Shown here: positions 42,730-52,500 of the stretch, piece after piece
How the letters are laid out: every line of letters begins with the position of its first letter
Position numbering within the stretch: the stretch's first letter is position 1
Source of the DNA: Thermoanaerobacterium butyriciformans
GTDB lineage: Bacteria; Bacillota; Thermoanaerobacteria; Thermoanaerobacterales; Thermoanaerobacteraceae
DNA length: 64,000 nucleotides
Direction: 5' to 3'
Assembly (NCBI RefSeq): GCF_017874545.1
Contig: NZ_JAGGLT010000010.1
Coordinates: forward strand, 29,307 to 93,306
Translations under genes and position numbers: made by a program
The notes under the pieces: model-generated
What the model was told of the DNA's origin: nothing
Databases searched by the model: none
Seen by the model: only the letters and a program-made list of their open reading frames with translations

Positions 42730-44418
42730 ATGGATTACAATATTTTAATCGGAGGAGCAGCAGGACAGGGAATCGACACAATCTCTCATATATTTGAAAA
42801 AACCCTGAAAAGGTGCGGCTTTTATGTTTTTTCTATGAAGGATTACATGTCAAGAGTAAGAGGCGGTCACAACTTCATACAAGTAAGATTTAGCCACAAT
42901 CCAATTTATTCACATGATGAATATTTTGATGCAATAGTTGCACTTGATTTTGAGACAATAAATTTACATGCTAAAGTTTTGAAAACAGCGGGAAAACTTA
43001 TATGCGACAAATCCCTTTCAGATGATGATAGATACATTTCATTTGATTTTAAAGAAATCGCAAAAAAATGTAGCAATCCACGTGTGGCAGGAACAACAGC
43101 AATAGGAGTTTTGCTTAAATTATTTGGAATACCTTTAGATGTATCTTATACTGTATTAAATGATGAATTTAAAGGGGATGTGCTTGAAGCAAATATAAAA
43201 GCGATAAATGCAGGATACAATCTAGTAGAACCTGCGTTTGCAATTACACTGCCTAAGAAAAATGAGAATATCTACATAAGCGGCAATGAGGCAATTGCAC
43301 TTGGCGCTATTGCAGCAGGTGTAAAATTCTACTCAGGTTACCCCATGACTCCATCAACCAGTGTAATGACATATATTGCAAAAAAATCTCGTGACGCAGA
43401 AATAGTAGTTGAGCAAGTAGAGGACGAAATCTCTGCAATAAACATGGCATTAGGTGCATCGTACGCAGGATTAAGAGCTATGACTGGAAGCTCAGGTGGC
43501 GGTTTTGCTCTTATGGTAGAAGGAATAAGCCTGGCCGGCATTACAGAGCTTCCAATCGTAATAACTGAAGTTCAAAGACCAGGTCCTGCTACAGGTTTTC
43601 CGACTCGAACTGAGCAGGGAGATTTAAGGTTTATAATTCACGCAGGTCACGGTGAGTTTCCAAAAATGGTGATATCTTTAAGAAATCCTGAAGATGCATT
43701 TTATCAAACCGTCAGAGCATTTAATATAGCTGATAAATACCAAATACCGGTGATTTTAGTCAGTGATCAATACCTTGCAGATGTAGGTACAACCGTAAAA
43801 CCTTTTGATTTCAATAAAGTAAAAATCGAAAGGCATATTTCTGGAAGTGAAGCACTAGAAGACGGAGTGTACAAAAGATACAGGTTCACAGAAAGTGGTG
43901 TGTCACCTAGAATAATACCAGGCAAGATTGAAGGTGTAACCGTCCTTATAGACAGCGACGAACACGACGAATTTGGTCACATTACTGAGTCGCAGGAGAT
44001 AAGGATAAAAATGGTAAATAAGAGGATGAAAAAGTTAAAACTATTAGAGGAGGAAATTCAAGAACCTCTGTTTATTGGAACTGAAAATCCAGACATCCTT
44101 ATAACTTGCTGGGGTTCAATGTACGGGCCTGTAAAAGAAGCTGTAGACATGCTTTTAAAAGACGGAATGTCAGTAGGAGCCCTGTCATTTGGAGATATTT
44201 GGCCATTTCCAACGAAGCTTATAAAAAAGTACGGAAGATTTGCAAAGGTGATTATTGATGTTGAGCAAAATGCTACAGCACAGCTTGATAGCCTAATGAG
44301 AGAAAATGCACTTGTAAAGGCAGATGAATACATACTTAAATATGACAGCCGCATGATGAGCTCAAAGTACATTTATGATAGAGTAAGAGAAATATCAAAA
44401 ACATCAAGCATGTATTAA
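42730..44418 (+). CDS. korA: 2-oxoacid:ferredoxin oxidoreductase, fused gamma-alpha subunit
   Basis: A 562-residue subunit. The gamma domain comes first (about 1-180: ILIGGAAGQGIDTISHIFEKTL, MSRVRGGHNFIQVRFS), then the alpha domain with the pyrimidine-binding GVKFYSGYPMTPSTSVMTYIAK, EDEISAINMALGASYAG and TGSSGGGFALMVEGISLAGITELP motifs. A C-terminal transketolase-like domain follows. It oxidises a 2-oxoacid to acyl-CoA with TPP, reducing ferredoxin. ATG 42730 has GAGGGGG six bases upstream. The fused gamma-alpha form is typical of KorA/IorA-like enzymes; the true substrate (2-oxoglutarate, pyruvate or branched) is uncertain. Confidence 0.88.
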   Translation: MDYNILIGGAAGQGIDTISHIFEKTLKRCGFYVFSMKDYMSRVRGGHNFIQVRFSHNPIYSHDEYFDAIVALDFETINLHAKVLKTAGKLICDKSLSDDDRYISFDFKEIAKKCSNPRVAGTTAIGVLLKLFGIPLDVSYTVLNDEFKGDVLEANIKAINAGYNLVEPAFAITLPKKNENIYISGNEAIALGAIAAGVKFYSGYPMTPSTSVMTYIAKKSRDAEIVVEQVEDEISAINMALGASYAGLRAMTGSSGGGFALMVEGISLAGITELPIVITEVQRPGPATGFPTRTEQGDLRFIIHAGHGEFPKMVISLRNPEDAFYQTVRAFNIADKYQIPVILVSDQYLADVGTTVKPFDFNKVKIERHISGSEALEDGVYKRYRFTESGVSPRIIPGKIEGVTVLIDSDEHDEFGHITESQEIRIKMVNKRMKKLKLLEEEIQEPLFIGTENPDILITCWGSMYGPVKEAVDMLLKDGMSVGALSFGDIWPFPTKLIKKYGRFAKVIIDVEQNATAQLDSLMRENALVKADEYILKYDSRMMSSKYIYDRVREISKTSSMY

Positions 44419-44438
44419 ATTAAGAAAGGGATGATTTC

Positions 44439-45287
44439 ATGAATACAGCATTTGAAACGTATGAAACTGCATGGTGCCCTGGATGTGGAAACTTCGGTAT
44501 ACTTAATGCTTTAAAGGATGCGTTGACTGAGCTTGGCTTAAAATCTCACCAAGTTGTTATAGCATCAGGAATAGGCCAAGCCGCAAAGATTCCCCACTAT
44601 ATAAACGTAAATGGATTTAATGGTCTTCACGGAAGGGCTTTGCCACCTGCAATAGCCATAAACATTGCAAATAAGGACCTTAAAGTGATAATCGACTCAG
44701 GAGACGGTGATACGTACGGTGAAGGCGGAAACCATTTTATACACGCAATTAGGAGAAACGCCAACATAGCACACTTCGTCCACGACAACCAAATATACGG
44801 TTTAACGAAAGGCCAGGCATCACCGACAACTGCAAAAGGACAGAAGACAAGCCTTCAGTTTGATGGCGTCATATTAGATCCCGTAAAGCCAATAAAGCTC
44901 GCCCTCACTATGGGAGCTGGATTTGTGGCAAGAAGTTTCTCAGGAAATTACGAACACCTTAAAAAGATGATGAAGGAAGCAATATCCTACAACGGTTATG
45001 CACTGCTTGACATATTTCAGCCTTGTGTCACATTTAACAAAGTAAACACCTTTAAATGGTACAACGAAAGAGTCTATGAGCTTCCAGATGATTATGACTA
45101 CACAGATATAGACAATGCCTTTAAAGTAGCTGATGAATGGGGAGACAGGATACCGATAGGTATAATATATAAGGTAGAAAAACCTACCTACATCGACAAC
45201 ATAAAGTTTTTAAAAGATGGTCCGCCTTTGGTAGATGCTAAATTAGACCCGATGATGGCAGAAAAGTACTTAGATGATTTTAGATAA
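44439..45287 (+). CDS. korB: 2-oxoacid:ferredoxin oxidoreductase, beta subunit
   Basis: A 282-residue TPP-binding subunit. ETAWCPGCGNFGILNALKDAL is the conserved start, ASGIGQAAKIPHYI the substrate loop, and IDSGDGDTYGEGGNHFIHAIRRN with HDNQIYGLTKGQASPTT the TPP-Mg site. No ferredoxin cysteine clusters beyond CPGC are present, so an external ferredoxin or delta protein is needed. It sits 20 bases after korA with AAGAAAGGG upstream and is followed by a strong terminator. Confidence 0.9.
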   Translation: MNTAFETYETAWCPGCGNFGILNALKDALTELGLKSHQVVIASGIGQAAKIPHYINVNGFNGLHGRALPPAIAINIANKDLKVIIDSGDGDTYGEGGNHFIHAIRRNANIAHFVHDNQIYGLTKGQASPTTAKGQKTSLQFDGVILDPVKPIKLALTMGAGFVARSFSGNYEHLKKMMKEAISYNGYALLDIFQPCVTFNKVNTFKWYNERVYELPDDYDYTDIDNAFKVADEWGDRIPIGIIYKVEKPTYIDNIKFLKDGPPLVDAKLDPMMAEKYLDDFR

Positions 45288-45294
45288 AAAGTCA

Positions 45295-45319
45295 GGGAAC
45301 TTTCTCTTGGAAAGTTCCC
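45295..45319. terminator. Bidirectional terminator between korB and the ABC genes
   Basis: A perfect 10-bp stem GGGAACTTTC / GAAAGTTCCC with a 5-base loop; TTTTCTTT on the plus strand and GACTTTTT on the minus strand. Confidence 0.88.
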
Positions 45320-45325
45320 TTTTCT

Positions 45326-47197
45326 TTAGCTTGCTATTTCTTCATCTTCAAATTGGCTATTGTAAAGCTTAGCGTAGAATCCGCCTTTTGCCAGCAGTTC
45401 TTCGTGTGTGCCTTGCTCTACAATGTCGCCATGATCCATTACAAGTATAAGATCAGCATCTCTTATTGTTGAAAGCCTGTGAGCGATAATAAAGCTTGTG
45501 CGATTTTTCATCAGATTATCCATGGCTTTCTGTATAAGAATCTCTGTACGTGTATCGACAGAGCTGGTGGCTTCATCCAATATCAGTATCTTAGGATCTT
45601 TAAGTATTGCTCTGGCTATTGTTATAAGCTGCTTCTGTCCTTGAGATACGTTTGAAGCTTCCTCATTTAATACCATGTTGTAACCGTCTGGCAATGTGTG
45701 GACAAAGTGGTCTACATGTGCTGCCTTTGCAGCTTTAATAACTTCTTCATCCGTAGCATTTAGATTTCCATACCTTATATTATCCATTATCGTACCGTTA
45801 TAAAGCCATGTATCCTGCAATACCATTCCAAACAATGACCTTAGATCGCTTCGCGTAAATTCCCTTATGTCGTGGCCATCTATCAGTATCCTACCTGAAT
45901 TTACATCGTAGAACCTCATCAAAAGTTTTACCATAGTAGTCTTGCCAGCACCTGTCGGTCCTACAATAGCTACCTTTTGCCCAGGCTTTATATCAGCAGA
46001 GAAGTCATTTATTATTATCTTATCTGGATTATAACCAAAGTGTACATGGTCAAATTGCACATGTCCCTCTACATTCTCCAGTTTTATAGGATGATCTGTC
46101 TCAGGCACTTCCTCTTCTTCATCTAAGAACTCAAATACACGCTCAGCGCATGCTGCCGTCTGCTGAAGTATGTTGGAGATATTGGCAATCTGCGCCAGCG
46201 GCTGAGTAAATGACCTTACGTACTGTATAAATGCCTGTATATCGCCAACTTCAATCGTCCCTTTTATAGCAAGGTAACTTCCTAAAACGACCACTCCTAC
46301 ATAGCCTAAATTGCTTACAGAGTTCATTATAGGCATCATAAGTCCCGTTAAAAATTGGGATTTCCAGGCAACTTTGTAAAGCTCATCATTGTACTCGTCA
46401 AATTTCTCTACACTTCTTTCTTCATAATTAAATGCTTTCATGACAACATGGCCGCCGTACATTTCTTCAACGTGACCGTTGACGTGACCAAGGTAATCCT
46501 GCTGCTGTTTGAAGTACTTCTGTGAAAATTTTATTATCACAGCTATTATACCCATCGATATAGGTATCATCAGAAATGTCACAGCTGTCATGGATACACT
46601 GATAGTCAGCATCATAACCAATGCACCGATTACCGTTGTAACGGATGTGATAATCTGTGTCATACTCTGGTTTAATGTTTGGCTTATTGTATCAACATCG
46701 TTTGTTATTCGGGACAGGATTTCACCGTGATTTGTGCCATCAAAGTATTTAAGGGGCATGCGGTTTATCTTTTCCATTATGTCTTTTCTGAACTTGTAAG
46801 TCACTTTCATAGCTACATTTGTCATTATCCAGCCTTGTATATAGCCAAGACCTGAGCTTAAAAGGTACAAACCAATAAGAATAAGAATTATCTTGCCGAT
46901 GTAGTCAAAATCTATATTGCCTGTACCTGCTATCTTTGCCATAACGCCTTCATAAAGTTTTGTTATGGCTTTACTGAGTATCTTAGGACCAGCAATTGAT
47001 AATGCCGCACTTCCAGCAGCAAATATTATCACAAATAGTATTGAAAATTTATAGTCTCCAAGGTATGACATAAGCTTCTTCATAGTCCCTTTAAAATCAT
47101 TGGCCTTTTCCCCACCTACCATAGGGCCATGGCCACCCATAGGACCATGCCTCCTCATGACAGGCCGCCTTGGAGTATTTGCGCTTTTTCCATCCAT
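45326..47197 (-). CDS. ABC exporter half-transporter with canonical Walker B
   Basis: A 623-residue fusion of six membrane helices (about 60-340) and an ATPase. Walker A GPTGAGKTT (near 410), Q-loop LQDTWLYNGT, degenerate signature NVSQGQKQL and Walker B LILDEATSSVDT with the catalytic Glu. The cytoplasmic head is Gly/Met/His-rich (RRHGPMGGHGPMVGG). It pairs with the 741-residue protein encoded just upstream (stop and start share TAATG). As a heterodimer its signature would face the Asp-bearing site of the partner, making one degenerate and one active ATP site, as in TM287/288 and BmrCD. Confidence 0.93.
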   Translation of the reverse strand: MDGKSANTPRRPVMRRHGPMGGHGPMVGGEKANDFKGTMKKLMSYLGDYKFSILFVIIFAAGSAALSIAGPKILSKAITKLYEGVMAKIAGTGNIDFDYIGKIILILIGLYLLSSGLGYIQGWIMTNVAMKVTYKFRKDIMEKINRMPLKYFDGTNHGEILSRITNDVDTISQTLNQSMTQIITSVTTVIGALVMMLTISVSMTAVTFLMIPISMGIIAVIIKFSQKYFKQQQDYLGHVNGHVEEMYGGHVVMKAFNYEERSVEKFDEYNDELYKVAWKSQFLTGLMMPIMNSVSNLGYVGVVVLGSYLAIKGTIEVGDIQAFIQYVRSFTQPLAQIANISNILQQTAACAERVFEFLDEEEEVPETDHPIKLENVEGHVQFDHVHFGYNPDKIIINDFSADIKPGQKVAIVGPTGAGKTTMVKLLMRFYDVNSGRILIDGHDIREFTRSDLRSLFGMVLQDTWLYNGTIMDNIRYGNLNATDEEVIKAAKAAHVDHFVHTLPDGYNMVLNEEASNVSQGQKQLITIARAILKDPKILILDEATSSVDTRTEILIQKAMDNLMKNRTSFIIAHRLSTIRDADLILVMDHGDIVEQGTHEELLAKGGFYAKLYNSQFEDEEIAS

Positions 47198-49422
47198 TAT
47201 GCCAATTCCTCCTTTGAAAGCTGCGAATAAGCGATTTCCCTGTAAGTCTCGCAGTTTTTCATAAGCTCTTCATGTGTGCCTATCCCAGCTATTTTACCAT
47301 CATCCAATACGATAATCTGATCTGCATTCATTATTGTTGAGATACGCTGTGCAACTATTATGACTGTGCTATTTCCTGTATACTCTTTCAATGCCTTCCT
47401 CAATGCCCTATCTGTTTTAAAGTCAAGGGCAGAAAAACTGTCATCAAATATATATATCTCTGGCTTTTTGACAAGGGCACGGGCGATAGACAGCCTTTGT
47501 TTCTGTCCCCCTGATATATTTGTAGCATCCTGAGATATTTCACTGTCATAACCATCTGGAAGCCTTTCTATAAACTCTGCTGCTTGTGCCACCTCTGCAG
47601 CCTTTTTAACTTCCTCATCTGTAGCATTTTCATTGCCAAACTTTATGTTTGACATGACAGTACCTTTAAATAAAGAAATCTTCTGTGGCACATAACCAAT
47701 TTTTTCTCTCAAATCGTGCTGCTTCACATTCTTCACATCTACACCATCTACTAAAACCTGACCTTCTGTTGCATCGTAGAATCTCGGAATCAAGTTTACA
47801 AGTGTAGATTTCCCGGATCCTGTTGAACCAATGATAGCCGTCGTCTTCCCAGGCTCAGCCTTAAACGTAATATTCTTTATGGCATCTTCCTCTGCACCAA
47901 GGTACCTGTATGAAACATTTCTAAATTCAACGACACCTTTTTGACTTTCATCAAACTTCTTGCTTTCTTTGGGATCTACAACTGTCGGCTCAGTTTCTAG
48001 CACTTCAGCTATACGGGATGCTGATACAGATGCCCTAGGTATCATTATGAACATCATAGACATCATAAGGAATGCAAAGATTATCTGTATAGCGTACTGC
48101 ATAAATGCCATCATGTCCCCTACCTGCATCGATGAATTGGCAATATCATGAGCACCTACCCACACAATAAGAAGAGTAACTCCATTCATTATAAGCATCA
48201 TTGCAGGAAACATTGTTATCATGACGCGGTTTATAAAAAGCATCGTATTCGTGATGTCGCGGTTTGCCTTGTCAAACCGGTTCTCCTCAAACTCTTGCGT
48301 ATTAAATGCCCTTATAACCATCATTCCTGCTAGATTCTCACGTGCTACAAGATTTAGCCTGTCGACTAATTTCTGAACGGATTTGAATTTGGGCAGTGCG
48401 ATAGAAAATACAATCGACACAAGTCCCAAAAGTACTATGACAGCTAGTGCTATAATCCAAGACATAGAAGCACTCTTACCTACAGCTCTAATAACACCGC
48501 CAATACCTATCATAGGTGCATAGAATATCATCCTTATCATAAAGACTATTAGCATCTGTATCTGTGTTATATCATTTGTTGTCCTTGTTATCAAAGATGC
48601 TGTCGAAAACTTATCAAATTCTTCACTTGAAAAGCTCTCAACTCTGGTGAACAAGCTCTTTCTAATGTCTCTTGAAAATCCTGCTGCAACTCTAGAGCCC
48701 AAGAAACCTACCAGTATCGAACAAGCTGCACTTAAAATTGTTATCAAAAGCATGATTAAACCTGTAGTCAAAATATAATTCATCTGAATCTTGTCGGTAT
48801 TTACACCAAGTGCTTTATATTCTGCTTTAACTTCTGCTGCCGCAGCCTGTATAACCATGTTGTCGCCAAGGGATGTAAACTTCTTATTCATATCATCTGC
48901 TATCTTCTGCCTCTCAGACTCTGGAAGCTTTGCAAATAACGCAAACAGATCCATATTTGCAGGAATCTTTGTGTTATTAAATGTAATAAATCCATCTTTT
49001 GCACTGGACTTCATTTTGTCAACAGCAGAAACAGCTAGAAAAGCCTTACCCATCACAGGGTTTATCTTATCTACTTCGGATTTATCAATATTTTTAAGTA
49101 CGTAAATCGGTTCTTTTTTCAAAGTTGGATATTGTTTTACGTATTTATCGTAATCTGAACTATTTTTATCTATCAATGTGTAATCATTCAAAACCTCTTT
49201 TTTGTCATCATCACTCATAAACAGCGTGAGTTTATCCATCGTGCTTTGCCTTACTGCAGAAGGCACAGCGTTTACTATTCCTCCCTGCTGTATGCCTTGG
49301 TTTACTATGTTTGACATATAGTCAGGAAGGGCCAGGTCGCTCATGGCCTGAATAAATATGAACAATATTGCAACAATAGTTATAAAGATATAAGGCTTAA
49401 AATATTTTCGTAATTTAAGCAT
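47197..49422 (-). CDS. ABC exporter half-transporter with degenerate Walker B
   Basis: A 741-residue half-transporter. Between helices 1 and 2 lies a large insert (about 35-205), much longer than usual and rich in Asp/Lys, probably extracytoplasmic. Walker A GSTGSGKST (near 535), full signature ISGGQKQRL, and Walker B IYIFDDSFSALD, where the catalytic Glu is Asp. This is the non-hydrolysing partner pattern of heterodimeric multidrug exporters. It is co-transcribed with a MarR regulator gene upstream, suggesting drug- or stress-induced expression. Confidence 0.92.
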   Translation of the reverse strand: MLKLRKYFKPYIFITIVAILFIFIQAMSDLALPDYMSNIVNQGIQQGGIVNAVPSAVRQSTMDKLTLFMSDDDKKEVLNDYTLIDKNSSDYDKYVKQYPTLKKEPIYVLKNIDKSEVDKINPVMGKAFLAVSAVDKMKSSAKDGFITFNNTKIPANMDLFALFAKLPESERQKIADDMNKKFTSLGDNMVIQAAAAEVKAEYKALGVNTDKIQMNYILTTGLIMLLITILSAACSILVGFLGSRVAAGFSRDIRKSLFTRVESFSSEEFDKFSTASLITRTTNDITQIQMLIVFMIRMIFYAPMIGIGGVIRAVGKSASMSWIIALAVIVLLGLVSIVFSIALPKFKSVQKLVDRLNLVARENLAGMMVIRAFNTQEFEENRFDKANRDITNTMLFINRVMITMFPAMMLIMNGVTLLIVWVGAHDIANSSMQVGDMMAFMQYAIQIIFAFLMMSMMFIMIPRASVSASRIAEVLETEPTVVDPKESKKFDESQKGVVEFRNVSYRYLGAEEDAIKNITFKAEPGKTTAIIGSTGSGKSTLVNLIPRFYDATEGQVLVDGVDVKNVKQHDLREKIGYVPQKISLFKGTVMSNIKFGNENATDEEVKKAAEVAQAAEFIERLPDGYDSEISQDATNISGGQKQRLSIARALVKKPEIYIFDDSFSALDFKTDRALRKALKEYTGNSTVIIVAQRISTIMNADQIIVLDDGKIAGIGTHEELMKNCETYREIAYSQLSKEELA

Positions 49423-49464
49423 TAACCTAAACCACCTTTCCTTAAATATATATAGTTATAACAT

Positions 49465-49905
49465 CTATTGTTTGTTTGACTCAATCAATCTCTTTAAAGT
49501 GTTTAACCCTTTTACTATTTCGTCGTGTTCTTCCTCTGTGGCCTTATTCATCATATCTCTAAATTTATCTTCTACTTTTTTGAAAACCTCTTTTGATTTT
49601 TTCCTAAATTCCTCGTCTATATTCACATAGACAACCCGCCTGTCATCACTACTTCTCTCTCTTTTAACCATGCCTTGCTTTTCAAGCCTATCTACTATAC
49701 CTGAGACAGTGCTGCTTGTAAGTCCCATCTTTTTACTTAACTCACTTATTTTCATTTTTCTATGTCGCATAAGAATACCTATAATCATCCCTTGCGGACC
49801 TGTTATATTCAATTCTCTAAATTCGTCTTCCATGCTTTTATGAATCATATTCATAATAAACTTTAGAGTCTTTAAAACATCTATTCTTTCGTTAAATTCA
49901 TCCAA
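49465..49905 (-). CDS. MarR-family transcriptional regulator
   Basis: A 146-residue winged-helix repressor: ELNITGPQGMIIGILMRHRKMKISELSKKMGLTSSTVSGIVDRLEKQGMVKRERSSDDRRVVYVNI spans the recognition helix and the wing with D-x-R. It heads the operon of the two ABC half-transporters 42 bases downstream. TTG start with GAGGGTG upstream. An inverted repeat in its promoter region is the probable operator. Confidence 0.9.
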   Translation of the reverse strand: MDEFNERIDVLKTLKFIMNMIHKSMEDEFRELNITGPQGMIIGILMRHRKMKISELSKKMGLTSSTVSGIVDRLEKQGMVKRERSSDDRRVVYVNIDEEFRKKSKEVFKKVEDKFRDMMNKATEEEHDEIVKGLNTLKRLIESNKQ

Positions 49906-49943
49906 ATTTTTTCACCCTCTTTCAAGATATTTCGTAATTGTAT

Positions 49944-49974
49944 ATTTAGTATGCAAATATTTCGGATACTAAAT
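49944..49974. promoter_or_regulatory. Probable MarR operator
   Basis: A perfect 9-bp inverted repeat ATTTAGTAT (49944-49952) / ATACTAAAT (49966-49974) with a 13-bp centre, about 40 bases upstream of the MarR gene. Confidence 0.6.
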
Positions 49975-49994
49975 AATTATATTCCCGCAAAATA

Positions 49995-50034
49995 AAAAAG
50001 TCAATAGGTTTTTTGAAAATCCTATTGGCTTTTT
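49995..50034 (-). terminator. Terminator after the ClC gene
   Basis: AAAAAGTCAATAGG and CCTATTGGCTTTTT form a 14-bp stem with one mismatch around a 12-base loop, just after the stop. Confidence 0.82.
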
Positions 50035-50040
50035 CATCCC

Positions 50041-51606
50041 TTATATTTCAGTCATCTTTCTTATGTTATTTTTTATATCAACAACTTCATTTTCATTCCC
50101 CAGCAATACAATGTAATCTCCAGATAATATTTTTGTATTCCCTTTAGGAATTATCTCTTTTCCGCCTCTTTTTATCCCGACTACAAGACAATTACGAGGC
50201 CACTCTATGTCTTTTAATTTCTTCCCATCTACAAAAGATCCGACTGCCACAGGCATCTCAAACAAGATTTTGCCAGATTCATCATAATCATTGATATTCT
50301 CATTTTTTGTATTTTTTATTATCCTACCAAGCAATGATTCATATATAGGCTCATTTCCGTAAAAGCCTGATACAATGTAAGCAGTTATTGATACAGTGCT
50401 TAAGGCAAGCAAATGGCTAAATGAACCTGTCATCTCTGTAACTAAAAGACTACCAGTAATAGGAGCCCTGACAATAGCTGCAAAATAGCCGGCCATAGCT
50501 AAAACAACAAAATCTTTTAAATACATTTGATTAATGTTAAAAATATTCATGATTATTATACCGTATAGATTTCCAATCAATGCCCCTATGGCTAGAAGTG
50601 GCATGAATATACCGCCTGGCACTCCAGATCCATAGCTTACAATTGTAAACAAAAATTTTGATATAAACAGCAAAAGGACAAATGCAAATCCTAAATTAAC
50701 ACTGCTTATCTTATCTACGAGGCTCTCACCGCCCCCCAGTACCATAGGTATAGAAAGCCCTATAATAACCGATAGAAAAAGAGGAATAAATATCTTTAAT
50801 TGAGGTATCTTTACATATCTATCATATAAGTCTTGTGACTTTAGGAGTGATTTGTTGAATAAAATTCCTCCAAACCCGATTATGACCCCTAGCACTAAAA
50901 GATATACATATTGAGAAAACGGAACAATCGGCATATTGGTAATATCAAATACCGTCTTTAACCCTAAAAAAGTATCTGTAATGTATGTGGCAGTAAGTGA
51001 TGACACCATTGATGACACAAGAACGATGGGGGAAAAATTTTTGTGAAGCTCTTCCAATGAAAATATAACACCTGCTAAAGGCGCATTGAATGCCGCTGCC
51101 AACCCTGCACCAGCACCGCATGTTATAAGATACTTCTCCTCAAAGCGCATCCTTTTTAATAACCTGCTGACACCTTGACCTAAAGATGAACCAAGCTGGA
51201 CACATGGACCTTCTCGTCCTAAAGACAGTCCAACACCTATCATCAGTATTGTACCTACAAACTTCAATACAAATATTTTTAGCCAATTTAATTTAAAATA
51301 GCCTATAATCGTCCCTTCCACCTGCGGTATACCGCTGCCACTGATCATAGGCTCTAGTTTAAGTATATAGTTTGTAAATATACCTACTACAGCTAAAAAC
51401 ACAAGCCATATAGGCAAGAGATAAATCTTCGTCTCTAAGACTTTATATAAAACCAAAAGATACATGCCTGTTTTTTCTAATATAAACCTTAAAGTTGATA
51501 CGACAAATCCTATAAAAATTCCAACAACTATTCCTTCTAATATGAGTCTATCTTTGAAATTCTCCCTGTTTTTAAATATTTCATATATGTGACTGTTGCT
51601 TTTCAT
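50041..51606 (-). CDS. ClC-family chloride/proton antiporter with RCK_C domain
   Basis: A 521-residue protein. Selectivity motifs: GSGIPQVEG (near 92), GREGPCVQLGSSLGQ with the gating Glu (near 128), and SLEELHKNFSP with the internal proton Glu typical of exchangers. GSGVPGGIFMP is near 325. The C-terminal RCK_C/TrkA_C domain (about 440-521, PVAVGSFVDGKKLKDIEWPRN...ILSGDYIVLLG) is a known regulatory module that can bind c-di-AMP in other proteins. It is divergent from a GntR-RCK_C regulator gene. GGGAGG precedes the ATG. Confidence 0.92.
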   Translation of the reverse strand: MKSNSHIYEIFKNRENFKDRLILEGIVVGIFIGFVVSTLRFILEKTGMYLLVLYKVLETKIYLLPIWLVFLAVVGIFTNYILKLEPMISGSGIPQVEGTIIGYFKLNWLKIFVLKFVGTILMIGVGLSLGREGPCVQLGSSLGQGVSRLLKRMRFEEKYLITCGAGAGLAAAFNAPLAGVIFSLEELHKNFSPIVLVSSMVSSLTATYITDTFLGLKTVFDITNMPIVPFSQYVYLLVLGVIIGFGGILFNKSLLKSQDLYDRYVKIPQLKIFIPLFLSVIIGLSIPMVLGGGESLVDKISSVNLGFAFVLLLFISKFLFTIVSYGSGVPGGIFMPLLAIGALIGNLYGIIIMNIFNINQMYLKDFVVLAMAGYFAAIVRAPITGSLLVTEMTGSFSHLLALSTVSITAYIVSGFYGNEPIYESLLGRIIKNTKNENINDYDESGKILFEMPVAVGSFVDGKKLKDIEWPRNCLVVGIKRGGKEIIPKGNTKILSGDYIVLLGNENEVVDIKNNIRKMTEI

Positions 51607-51705
51607 CTAACTACCTCCCATAAGTTTCATAAAAAAATTATACAACAAATTTATATATATGTTAAGATATTGCAACATAATCTATCATATTTAAATCACT
51701 GTTCA

Positions 51706-51734
51706 TTGACTATAGATTCATTGTAATATATAAT
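51706..51734 (+). promoter_or_regulatory. Promoter of the GntR-RCK_C regulator gene
   Basis: TTGACT (51706-51711), a 17-bp spacer and TATAAT (51729-51734), 30 bases before the ATG. Confidence 0.75.
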
Positions 51735-51764
51735 TTAATCAAATCTTAGACAGGAGGCTTTCTT

Positions 51765-52385
51765 ATGTCAGCAGTGGAAAAGCCAAAATATCACCAGATA
51801 TCCCTTGATATAGCTCGGAAGATAATAAATGGAGATATAAAAGAAGGTGAAAAGATTTATGGAAGATCTGAACTTGCAGCCATATACAATGTGTCACCAG
51901 AGACCATAAGAAGAGCTATAGCAGTGCTTAAAGACATGGGTGTAGTATCTGTGATGCATGGAAGCGGTATTATCGTAAAATCAAGAGAACTTGCATACAA
52001 ATACGTAGACAGGTTTAATGAAACAGACTCAATAGAGCATCTTCAAAAAAAACTAGAAAAACTTATAAAGGCAAAGAGAAAGATCGATGATGATCTTAAT
52101 TCTACAATAGAAAGAATAATAGAATACACCTTAAGCCTTAAACACATAAACCCTTTTAACCCATTTGAAATAGAGATAAAAAGAGGGGCAAAAGCCATCG
52201 GAAAAACATTATCAGAACTAAACTTCTGGCAGAACACAGGAGGCACAATAATCGGCATAAGGCGCAATGGAAAAATAATATTGTCACCTGGACCATACGC
52301 TGAAATAAAGCTTGGGGATATACTAGTAATCGTTGGTGATGGCGATGTACCTATGAAGACTAATCATTTCTTATACAATGATTAG
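51765..52385 (+). CDS. busR: GntR-type regulator with RCK_C domain, BusR-like
   Basis: A 206-residue regulator. GntR helix-turn-helix (YHQISLDIARKIINGDIKEGEKIYGRSELAAIYNVSPETIRRAI, about 8-50), a helical coiled segment (about 80-125) and a C-terminal RCK_C domain (KAIGKTLSELNFWQNTGGTIIGIRRNGKIILSPGP...LGDILVIVGD, about 140-200). This is the domain order of BusR, the c-di-AMP-dependent repressor of the BusA osmolyte transporter in streptococci and lactococci. An OpuC-type importer operon follows, and a ClC with the same domain lies on the other side. GGAGG precedes the ATG. Confidence 0.85.
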   Translation: MSAVEKPKYHQISLDIARKIINGDIKEGEKIYGRSELAAIYNVSPETIRRAIAVLKDMGVVSVMHGSGIIVKSRELAYKYVDRFNETDSIEHLQKKLEKLIKAKRKIDDDLNSTIERIIEYTLSLKHINPFNPFEIEIKRGAKAIGKTLSELNFWQNTGGTIIGIRRNGKIILSPGPYAEIKLGDILVIVGDGDVPMKTNHFLYND

Positions 52386-52386
52386 T
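52359..52386 (+). terminator. Terminator at the end of the BusR-like gene
   Basis: A perfect 9-bp stem ACTAATCAT / ATGATTAGT, overlapping the stop codon, then CCTTTTT. Confidence 0.8.
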
Positions 52387-52403
52387 CCTTTTTATTCTAT
52401 TAT

Positions 52404-52443
52404 TTTACAAGTGACAACTTTTATGTTATAATTGAGTTGTTAC
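52404..52443 (+). promoter_or_regulatory. Promoter and candidate BusR operator of the osmolyte importer operon
   Basis: TTTACA (52404-52409), a 17-bp spacer and TATAAT (52427-52432, with TG upstream). An inverted repeat GTGACAAC (52411-52418) / GTTGTTAC (52436-52443, 7 of 8 paired) straddles the -10, a good place for a repressor. Confidence 0.62.
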
Positions 52444-52500
52444 TTTTAGCTTGTTAACATTTTAGGATTATGCTAATTCAGTATTGAAGGGAGGCTTCTC